DNA from: Deltaproteobacteria bacterium
Lineage (GTDB): Bacteria > Desulfobacterota > Desulfobacteria > Desulfobacterales > UBA11574
Length of the DNA stretch: 6,472 nt
NCBI GenBank assembly: GCA_019313025.1
Contig: JAFDCA010000366.1
Location: forward strand, 1 to 6,472
Direction of reading: 5' to 3'
Below, one piece after another: positions 1 to 4,685 of the stretch (the first letter of the stretch is position 1; every line of letters begins with the position of its first letter). Below the pieces are notes generated by a model that did no database searches, was not told the origin of the DNA, and was given only the letters and a program-made list of their open reading frames with translations. Made by a program: the position numbers and the translations under genes.

Positions 1-131
1 CTACTTCCATCATTACGTTTTACAGCAGTCAACTCCATATCCTGTATGGCTTGCAGCAACTTGCACTCTTTGACGCACTTCTCCTTCGGCAGATTCCTCT
101 TGGAGCAGTTTTTACATGGAGAAGAGATCAT
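1..131 (-). CDS. Small protein with CxxC...CxxxC motif, partial (C-terminus outside window)
   Basis: An ATG at 131 opens a reading frame that stays open to the window edge (43 complete codons seen). A G-rich ribosome binding site (GGGGGAAAC) lies directly upstream. The visible protein has four cysteines in a regular pattern, C6-x2-C9 and C19-x3-C23, embedded in a Lys/Arg-rich segment (KNCSKRNLPKEKCVKECKLL), followed by a helical-looking stretch. The pattern suggests a small metal-binding (zinc-ribbon-like) domain; that is inference from the spacing alone. It resembles short hypothetical proteins I associate with sulfate-reducing Desulfobacterota, but I cannot name a family. It lies 169 bp downstream of the response regulator on the same strand and may have its own promoter. 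Ribosome site, start and cysteine spacing support a real gene; function is unknown. Confidence 0.6.
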   Translation of the reverse strand, partial: MISSPCKNCSKRNLPKEKCVKECKLLQAIQDMELTAVKRNDGS

Positions 132-240
132 GTTTCCCCCTTTTATCGAATGTTATTCAAAGAACATCCAAGACAATTTTCGATTTATTATTAGCAGGTT
201 GTAATCTCTTTTGTCCATAGAGGGGAAGGTTTATTTTAAT

Positions 241-274
241 GGGAAAAATCCCCATGGGGCGGGAAGTTATCCCG
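241..274. repeat. Two tandem GGGA/TCCC dyads, 20 bp apart
   Basis: Two short inverted repeats lie side by side: GGGA-N4-TCCC at 241-252 and GGGA-N5-TCCC at 261-273, the latter extendable to CGGGA/TCCCG (260-274). A 10-bp palindrome CCCCATGGGG (250-259) sits between and overlaps the first. The starts are 20 bp apart. The site follows the response regulator stop (minus strand) and precedes the small cysteine-motif gene. It may be an operator for that gene or a weak transcript-end structure behind the regulator gene: on the minus strand the stems are followed by ATTTTTCCCATTAAAA, not a clean T-run. A similar pair lies at 3511-3542. Confidence 0.35.
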
Positions 275-300
275 AATATTACGGGGGAAAAGTCAAGGGT

Positions 301-978
301 TCATTCTTTCCAAAGATCCACGTCGATAAGGCCAAGTTTTGCGGCATATCGGATCAACTCGATGGTGCTGTGAAGACCGAGTTTGCTCATGATATTGGCG
401 CGGTGGTTCTCAACGGTCTTTGGGCTAATGAAAAGCTTTTCAGCAACCGCTTTGCTGGAAAGTCCCTCCGCCAGAAGTCGCATGACCTCTTGTTCCCGGG
501 GTGTCAAGGTAGCGTAGTCAGCATCCGTAATCTTTGCCGCTTTTAAGGGTGATTTCATAAGGTTTTCAACAACAGCGTGGGAAACAGAGCTGTCCAGATA
601 GTAATCTCCCTTTGCAACAGATTTGAGTCCCTGAAGAAGCCTTTCGGAGGCAGATTCCTTGACCACATATCCCGTTGCTCCGGCTTGAAATGCCTCTGCA
701 ATATAATCAATTTTTGAATGCATGCTGACAATTAGGATTTTTGTATCCGCTAAAAGTCCCCGCAAATCACGGGTGAGTTGGATACCGCTTTGATCCGGCA
801 GGGATATATCGACAACCACCAGGTCCGGCTTAAGCCTTTTGGCCATCTCGAGCCCTTCATGACCACTTCCTGCCTCTCCGATCACCTTGAACCGGTCATC
901 GCGTCCGATAATCGTTTTGAGTCCTTCCCTGAAAAGCGGGTGGTCATCAATGATGATGATTCTTTTTTGTTCAGCCAC
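301..978 (-). CDS. NarL/FixJ-family response regulator (receiver + LuxR-type HTH)
   Basis: This is a 225-residue DNA-binding response regulator, the expected partner of the kinase encoded just upstream. The receiver domain covers about residues 4-122. It shows the acidic pair D11-D12, the phospho-acceptor D57 in the VVVDISLP strand, S85 in the Thr/Ser switch position and invariant K107. A linker leads to a LuxR-type helix-turn-helix at about 156-220, with the usual LTPREQEV entry and the SPKTVENHRANIMSKL recognition region. Length and order are normal for the NarL/FixJ group. I chose GTG at 978 because AAGGAG lies 7 bases upstream and residue 3 onward starts the domain. A longer reading from ATG at 1026 would add 16 residues lying inside the kinase frame. 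The start overlaps the kinase stop by 8 bp (GTGGCTGA), so translation is probably coupled. Target genes are not known; the neighbouring genes are candidates only. Confidence 0.93.
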   Translation of the reverse strand: MAEQKRIIIIDDHPLFREGLKTIIGRDDRFKVIGEAGSGHEGLEMAKRLKPDLVVVDISLPDQSGIQLTRDLRGLLADTKILIVSMHSKIDYIAEAFQAGATGYVVKESASERLLQGLKSVAKGDYYLDSSVSHAVVENLMKSPLKAAKITDADYATLTPREQEVMRLLAEGLSSKAVAEKLFISPKTVENHRANIMSKLGLHSTIELIRYAAKLGLIDVDLWKE

Positions 979-2479
979 GTTTTTTCTCCTTATAGGGAAC
1001 TTCAATAAATACTTTTGTACCTTCATTGGGCCGTGATTGAATTTTCATTTTTCCGTTGAGCAAGCTGACCCTTTCCTCCATACTTCGGAGCCCCATCCGT
1101 TTCTCTTTTGAAGCCGCAGTTAATCGTTCTTTTATATTAAATCCTTTACCATCGTCCTCTATACGAAGGATAATATTGGGAAAAGATGCAACCAGTTTAA
1201 CAGTGACTTTGGCAGCTTCAGCATGCTTTTTAATGTTCCACAGCCCCTCTTGAATCAAACGATACAGGTTGATCTCGGTGTTCGAAGGAATTTTTAAATC
1301 ATCCATACCGGCTGCAAAAAAGTCGATGTCCAGTTCATTCTTTTCAGAAAACTCTTCGCAATATTGATAAATGGTGTGGACAAGTCCGAGCTGATATAGT
1401 CCCGGAGGGTGTAAATCATATGCCATATCCCGGATCGCCGATATGGATCTTTGAAGAATTGTTGAGAGTTGCGATGTCTTTTGTCTAATTTCATCCGGTA
1501 TCAACGGGTGATTATCAAAAAGGGTTTCCCAGCTGATTTTTAATAAAGAAAGCTCTTGAGCCACATTATCGTGCAAATCCCGAGAAATCCGCTGACGTTC
1601 TAGCTCCCGGGTTTTTAGAAGCTGTTGAGAGAGGGTATGGACATGTTCTTCGGCCAGTTTTCGATCTGTGATGTCACGAGCAAAAACAGCCACACGTTTG
1701 ACTTCTCCTCCTGGATTAGAAACCGGATAAATGACCGTATCATGCCAAATGCCATGCTGCTCATCCACAACTCGTACCGGTAGGCCTGTTTTAAAAACCT
1801 TATTTACATTTATCATTCTAAGACCGGCGGCTTGGTATGAGAATAAATACCAGATACACAATCCCACCATTTCATCCGGAGTTTTTTGAAATTTCTGAGC
1901 ATACGTGTCGTTGATGTCGAGAATGATCCCCTCCTGATCAAGTAGCACAACCGCATCGGTGGTTGCGTTCAAAAGGGCTCTGGCCATCTCTTCACTTTTC
2001 CTGAGTTTCTCCTGGGCCTGTTTGGTATCAGTAATATCAAAAAAAACGCCGCTGACATATTCAATCTCTCTTTTATCATTACAAATGATCTGTCCTCTTT
2101 CTTGTATCCAATGAATGCCTCCTTGTTTTGATTTGATCCTGTATTCTCTGACATACGATTTGTCTGTTTTAAGCGCCGTGATGAAAATCTCTCTGGCAGC
2201 TTCAAGATCTTCAGGGAGGACAACATCTTTCCATTTCATTTTTTTGGAATTAAATTGATCCGCACCGTATCCGGTAATTTGTTCAATTTTCGAATCAAAG
2301 AACTCCACTGACCAGTCCGGATAGCCTTTATAGACAACGCTGGGAAGATTTTTTACCAACAGCCGATATTTTTCTTCACTCTGTTGAAGCGCTTTTTCAG
2401 CCGCCATCCGGTTGAGCTTTTCTTTTTCCAACGCTTTGATATCTTGCTCTAAATCCTTATAGCTCGGCTTTTTGGACAT
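971..2479 (-). CDS. Cytoplasmic PAS-PAS sensor histidine kinase (HisKA_3 type)
   Basis: This 502-residue kinase should autophosphorylate on histidine and pass phosphate to the regulator encoded next. A charged N-terminal coiled coil (about 8-36) leads to PAS domain 1 (about 38-155, with the LPED and EYRIKSKQGGIHW features of the PAS_3/PAC type) and PAS domain 2 (about 165-275, ending FARDITDRK). After a short helical linker comes the HisKA_3 dimerisation domain, with the phospho-accepting H303 in RISRDLHDNVAQE and the family-typical DLHPPGL at 355-361. The HATPase domain (about 400-496) shows an N-box-like segment around N415, the DDGKGF loop at 442-447 and a MGLRSMEER G2 box at 462-470. There is no signal peptide or membrane segment, so it senses an internal signal; ligand or cofactor is unknown. 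ATG at 2479 is supported by GGAGG spaced by eight T residues. It heads a two-gene operon with the response regulator. Confidence 0.94.
   Translation of the reverse strand: MSKKPSYKDLEQDIKALEKEKLNRMAAEKALQQSEEKYRLLVKNLPSVVYKGYPDWSVEFFDSKIEQITGYGADQFNSKKMKWKDVVLPEDLEAAREIFITALKTDKSYVREYRIKSKQGGIHWIQERGQIICNDKREIEYVSGVFFDITDTKQAQEKLRKSEEMARALLNATTDAVVLLDQEGIILDINDTYAQKFQKTPDEMVGLCIWYLFSYQAAGLRMINVNKVFKTGLPVRVVDEQHGIWHDTVIYPVSNPGGEVKRVAVFARDITDRKLAEEHVHTLSQQLLKTRELERQRISRDLHDNVAQELSLLKISWETLFDNHPLIPDEIRQKTSQLSTILQRSISAIRDMAYDLHPPGLYQLGLVHTIYQYCEEFSEKNELDIDFFAAGMDDLKIPSNTEINLYRLIQEGLWNIKKHAEAAKVTVKLVASFPNIILRIEDDGKGFNIKERLTAASKEKRMGLRSMEERVSLLNGKMKIQSRPNEGTKVFIEVPYKEKKRG
986..991 (-). promoter_or_regulatory. 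Ribosome binding site that fixes the response regulator GTG start
   Basis: AAGGAG reads on the minus strand at 991-986, seven bases before GTG at 978. It lies inside the 3' end of the kinase gene, so ribosomes finishing the kinase can restart on the regulator. No comparable site precedes the in-frame ATG at 1026. Confidence 0.75.
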
Positions 2480-2596
2480 AAAAAAAACCTCCGTCTGTCC
2501 CCATTACCTGATGTTTAACATGGTCCCGTGTTCATATTCAAATAGTGTTGTTAATAATTTTTTAAAAAACGTGTTTCATTACACCATAAATTTCCA

Positions 2597-2623
2597 ACTT
2601 TATAAAGGTTGCTCTTTATAAGT
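2597..2623. promoter_or_regulatory. AT-rich dyad upstream of the kinase gene, possible operator
   Basis: ACTTTATAAAG (2597-2607) and CTTTATAAGT (2614-2623) form a near-perfect inverted repeat with a 6-base gap; the inner 8 bp (TTATAAAG/CTTTATAA) pair exactly. Each arm also contains its own near-palindrome CTTTATAA(A)G. On the minus strand a TATACT box (2626-2621) touches the edge of the dyad and could be a -10 element for the kinase operon, though the nearest -35-like TTGATT lies 20 bases away, longer than usual. A regulator site, possibly for autoregulation by the adjacent response regulator, is inference. AT-rich chance symmetry is the main alternative. Confidence 0.3.
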
Positions 2624-2664
2624 ATAATAAAATGATTTTTTTAAAGAATCAAATTCCTTGGTAT

Positions 2665-2695
2665 AAAAAAAAGGGTGTTGTAACCAACACCCCTT
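2665..2695 (-). terminator. Rho-independent terminator of the dodecin gene pair
   Basis: Read on the minus strand, an 8-bp perfect stem GGGTGTTG/CAACACCC with a GTTA loop is followed at once by eight T residues (plus-strand A-run 2665-2672). It starts about 31 bases past the stop codon of the 96-residue gene. It separates the dodecin pair from the kinase operon. The plus-strand reading has only CTTAAAAAT after the stem, so terminator activity should be mainly for minus-strand transcripts. Confidence 0.9.
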
Positions 2696-2726
2696 AAAAA
2701 TATTCGACTGTTTTTAATTTATGTTG

Positions 2727-3017
2727 TCACTCCTCTACAATTTCCCAGTTGGCTGCAAAAGTATTGTCATGGAGTGTGTATGAATACCCCAACATTTTTC
2801 CGAGACCCGGGAGCGCCCCTTTCTCTACACGCCAATACCCCAGATAAATGGACGGCAGCAGATGGGGAAATTCGCCTCTTGGATCGCCGGTTGCGTTTTG
2901 CCAGATTTCTCTTTTTTCCATGACTCTCCATAGTGTGCCGTATTTTTTGCTCCGCACGATTTGTCCGACACAGGGCAGGCTTTTCTGGCTGAAAACATCA
3001 TCATGGGTATGTTGCAT
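2727..3017 (-). CDS. Uncharacterised 96-residue protein next to dodecin
   Basis: I do not recognise this family. The 96-residue product is soluble-looking with no signal peptide or membrane helix. It is rich in aromatic residues (Trp at 30, 39, 62 and 91, plus several Tyr), has one Cys (C16), and reads as alternating short beta strands (GQIVRSKKYGTLWRVMEK, IYLGYWRVEKG, NWEIVEE), compatible with a small beta-barrel. That fold guess is weak. ATG at 3017 is chosen because GAGGAAGGGA lies just upstream with good spacing; a TTG at 3041 would give eight more residues but has no such site. It follows dodecin by 33 bp on the same strand and ends at a strong terminator, so the two are probably one transcript. 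Codon pattern, ribosome site and context make it a credible gene; a role with dodecin is only suggested by adjacency. Confidence 0.75.
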   Translation of the reverse strand: MQHTHDDVFSQKSLPCVGQIVRSKKYGTLWRVMEKREIWQNATGDPRGEFPHLLPSIYLGYWRVEKGALPGLGKMLGYSYTLHDNTFAANWEIVEE

Positions 3018-3050
3018 AAATCCCTTCCTCTCACAAAACAATCCATTAAA

Positions 3051-3263
3051 TTATGGGGTCTCATATTTGAAAGACAGTGTAACTCTTGCACGATAGGATG
3101 ACACCTTACCGTCTTTAACGGTCATATCAAGTTTTGTTACTTCCGCCACTCTCAAATCTCTTAAGCTTTTGCCGGCGGTTGATACCGCATTTTCCGCAGC
3201 CTTTTCCCACGAAACATCACTCGTACCCACCAGTTCAACGACTTTGTAAACGCTCTCAGCCAT
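3051..3263 (-). CDS. Dodecin family protein, lacking the usual flavin-stacking residues
   Basis: The 70-residue product matches dodecins along its full length: the opening strand VYKVVELVGTS, a helix WEKAAENAVSTAGKSLRDL, then strands RVAEVTKLDMTV and YRARVTLSFKYE. Dodecins assemble into hollow 12-subunit spheres that store or buffer flavins, and some relatives bind CoA or calcium instead. In the well-studied flavin-binding members a Trp follows the helix (W36 in Halobacterium) and a Gln lies in the later strand. By eye these positions are V39 and R58 here, as in the subgroup I recall from mycobacterial calcium dodecin. Flavin binding by the classic stacking mode is therefore doubtful. ATG at 3263 has an AGGAGG ribosome site five bases upstream. 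It is first in a two-gene transcript with the 96-residue unknown protein and is divergent from phaE. Confidence 0.92.
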   Translation of the reverse strand: MAESVYKVVELVGTSDVSWEKAAENAVSTAGKSLRDLRVAEVTKLDMTVKDGKVSSYRARVTLSFKYETP

Positions 3264-3291
3264 TTTCTCCTCCTCTTGTTAAAACTGGATC

Positions 3292-3321
3292 TTATTAGTT
3301 CATCATGACCTGGTTTGGCAA
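3292..3321 (-). promoter_or_regulatory. Weak promoter candidate for the dodecin transcript
   Basis: On the minus strand TTGCCA (3321-3316) and TAATAA (3297-3292) are separated by 18 bases and would start transcription a short way ahead of the dodecin ribosome site. The -10 match is poor, so this is a suggestion based on position. Confidence 0.25.
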
Positions 3322-3363
3322 ATCTGGGGATGGGATAGGGGGATGAAAAGAGAAATAACCAAA

Positions 3364-3395
3364 AGAATGGTTCCCCGTTATTGAGGAACCACTCT
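3364..3395. repeat. 11-bp inverted repeat (hairpin) in the dodecin-phaE spacer
   Basis: AGAATGGTTCC (3364-3374) and GGAACCACTCT (3385-3395) are complementary except for one position, with a 10-base loop. It lies between divergent genes, so it does not terminate either one. On the minus strand it is followed by a T-rich stretch (CATTCTTTTGG), so it could be a leader hairpin or attenuator of a long dodecin transcript, or a protein-binding dyad. Confidence 0.4.
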
Positions 3396-3510
3396 ATTTA
3401 CACAGGCAAGAAATGTAGCCTCCCACCCTTTCATCAAATCACAGATATTTCCATTGTATTATCAATGTTTCGAAAAAATATGTCCATGAGACAAAGGATT
3501 CATTTTTATA

Positions 3511-3542
3511 GGGAATTTCCCCACTCAATGGGGGTTTCCCCC
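3511..3542. repeat. Tandem GC-rich dyads upstream of phaE, 19 bp apart
   Basis: GGGAATTTCCCC (3511-3522) and GGGGGTTTCCCC (3530-3541) agree at 10 of 12 bases and start 19 bases apart. Each is itself an inverted repeat; the second is a perfect GGGGG-TTT-CCCCC (3530-3542). The CCCC of the first can also pair with the GGGGG of the second, so an RNA crossing here could fold in two ways. The pair ends 54 bp before the TTGACA box assigned to phaE, a position suiting an activator or repressor site. No known regulator is recognised. Confidence 0.4.
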
Positions 3543-3596
3543 AAGAAATAAATATATTTCAAGTATTTCAATCCCGCCTTTTAATTCGCTTAATTA

Positions 3597-3631
3597 TTGA
3601 CATTCTATGTTTTAAAGATACACAATACAAT
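3597..3631 (+). promoter_or_regulatory. Possible sigma-70-type promoter of the pha operon
   Basis: A perfect TTGACA (3597-3602) lies upstream of phaE. TACACA follows after 16 bases (3619-3624), a weak -10 at acceptable spacing; TACAAT (3626-3631) is a better -10 but 23 bases away. The -35 box and location are good, the -10 assignment is uncertain. Confidence 0.4.
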
Positions 3632-3655
3632 AGACAGATAAAGGTCTTATAAAAT

Positions 3656-3661
3656 GAGGAG
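3656..3661 (+). promoter_or_regulatory. Ribosome binding site deciding the phaE start
   Basis: GAGGAG lies four bases before ATG at 3666. It overlaps an in-frame ATG at 3654, which has only AT-rich sequence before it. The site therefore favours the start at 3666, four codons shorter. Confidence 0.6.
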
Positions 3662-3665
3662 AGCG

Positions 3666-4571
3666 ATGAATAACAAACACAAAAACGACATTGGGCCGGA
3701 AACTTTTTTTTCAGACTGGATGAAAACATCCATGACATTTTGGGAATCCATGACCTCAATGTGGTCCGCCTTCGATACGGTTGGTGATGGTAAACCGGAT
3801 TCAAAAAGAAATGATAAAACCAGTCGGTTTCAGAAATCATGGGAAAGCACTCAGAAAACCTGGAGAGCATGGTCACAGATTATCTCTGAACCGGAAACCA
3901 TGAAAGCTCTTTTTAAAGAAACTGGAATTCTGCCGGAAATCTTTTTGAAAATTGCCCAAACCGGCCTGAACAGTTTTGTCCATCTTCAACAACAATGGCT
4001 TCACAGGGCTGGAAAATTCCAAGAATCCACAAAATCGTACACGTTTGAGAACATCGACGAAGATGCCGTTAAAGTGTGGACAAAACTCTATGAAACAGAA
4101 TTGAGAAAATTTTTCAATATACCGCAATTGGGATTGATGCGATTTTATCAGGAGAAAATGATCCGATCTGTGGATAAATTCAACATGTTTCAATCCTGTT
4201 TGACTGAATTTTTGCGTCTGCTATCTTTACCCGTGGAAAAATCCTTCCAGGTCATGCAGGAAAAACTAACGGAATTAGCGGATACGGGTAATCTTCCCGA
4301 AGATTCAAAAGCGTATTACCAGATGTGGATAAAAATTCTTGAAGGTCACTACATGACACTGTTTCAATCTTCTGAATACACGAAGATATTGAATAGAACC
4401 CTCCATTCTATGTCCGATTTTTCTGAAGCTAAAAAAGAACTTCTACAGGACACCCTGCTGTATATGCTCCCTGTTCCGACACAAAAAGAGATGGATGAAC
4501 TGTACAAGGAGATTTACATTTTAAAAAAGCGAATAAAAGAACTTGAAAAGCGTTCAAAACATATCGACTGA
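3666..4571 (+). CDS. phaE: Class III PHA synthase subunit PhaE
   Basis: PhaE is the non-catalytic subunit of class III polyhydroxyalkanoate synthase; it binds PhaC, is needed for full activity and acts at the granule surface. The 301-residue product is almost wholly helical and aromatic-rich, with no signal or membrane segment. Typical features are an N-terminal Trp-rich segment (FFSDWMKTSMTFWESM, about 14-29), a central region with FFNIPQLGLMRFYQEK (149-164), a later YYQMWIKILEGHYMTLFQS segment (about 217-235), and the C-terminal LPVPTQKEMDELYKEIYILK passage at 268-287, which runs into a coiled coil (about 272-297). This end piece is the most recognisable PhaE signature. Length is near the lower side of the family. 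It is first in the operon, 114 bp ahead of phaC. Adjacent phaC with a class III active site makes the call firm despite low sequence conservation in this family. Confidence 0.88.
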   Translation: MNNKHKNDIGPETFFSDWMKTSMTFWESMTSMWSAFDTVGDGKPDSKRNDKTSRFQKSWESTQKTWRAWSQIISEPETMKALFKETGILPEIFLKIAQTGLNSFVHLQQQWLHRAGKFQESTKSYTFENIDEDAVKVWTKLYETELRKFFNIPQLGLMRFYQEKMIRSVDKFNMFQSCLTEFLRLLSLPVEKSFQVMQEKLTELADTGNLPEDSKAYYQMWIKILEGHYMTLFQSSEYTKILNRTLHSMSDFSEAKKELLQDTLLYMLPVPTQKEMDELYKEIYILKKRIKELEKRSKHID

Positions 4572-4631
4572 CCTGCATGAATATTGCTGGATGGTTCTCA
4601 ATTTATATCGATCCTCAAAATATGGGTTCGT

Positions 4632-4673
4632 TTCGAAATTCAATACCCGAAATCTAACATCCAAAATCGAACT
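4632..4673 (+). repeat. Short degenerate repeat in the phaE-phaC spacer
   Basis: Three imperfect units of 12-15 bases follow each other: TTCGAAATTCAATAC, CCGAAATCTAACAT and CCAAAATCGAAC. In one frame it reads like FEIQYPKSNIQNR, a composition I associate with low-complexity intergenic repeats of the ATCCAAAATCGAA kind. It ends directly at the phaC ribosome site and explains why the reading frame extends far upstream of the true start. Function unknown, perhaps none. Confidence 0.35.
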
Positions 4674-4680
4674 GGAGGTG
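4674..4680 (+). promoter_or_regulatory. Strong ribosome binding site of phaC
   Basis: GGAGGTG five bases before ATG at 4686 is a near-ideal Shine-Dalgarno sequence. It selects this start over an in-frame TTG 102 bases upstream (4584), whose extra residues would come from the degenerate repeat. Confidence 0.85.
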
Positions 4681-4685
4681 ATTTC

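Larger units (their letters stand above)
3264..3665. other. 402-bp gene-free divergent control region between dodecin and phaE
   Basis: No credible coding frame is seen on either strand. The stretch should hold the promoters of both divergent transcripts. From left to right it contains a weak promoter candidate for dodecin, a G-run cluster (3326-3342), a hairpin (3364-3395), tandem GC-rich dyads (3511-3542), an AT-rich segment, and a TTGACA box with downstream TACAAT before phaE. The individual elements are listed separately. Confidence 0.7.

Noticed and set aside
241..300. Rho-independent terminator behind the response regulator
   Set aside because: Stems are short (4-5 bp) and no proper T-run follows on the minus strand, so I list the dyads only and do not call a terminator.
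211..546. Plus-strand frame of 111 codons
   Set aside because: It starts with TTG without a ribosome site and most of it is antisense to the well-supported response regulator.
2825..3091. Minus-strand frame of 88 codons overlapping dodecin and its neighbour
   Set aside because: It is out of frame with both genes, spans their junction, and lacks a ribosome site; both genes have better starts and one is a recognised family.
3326..3342. G-quadruplex candidate (G4, G3 and G5 runs)
   Set aside because: Only three G-runs of three or more are present, and no fourth run lies near enough.
3511..3522. GGGAATTTCC resembles a eukaryotic kappaB site
   Set aside because: The surroundings are clearly bacterial, so the match is coincidence.
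3873..4193. Minus-strand frame of 106 codons inside phaE
   Set aside because: It is antisense to phaE with no ribosome site or family resemblance.
4584..4685. N-terminal extension of PhaC from TTG at 4584
   Set aside because: The strong GGAGGTG site fixes ATG at 4686, class III synthases start there by alignment, and the extra residues come from a repeat-like sequence.
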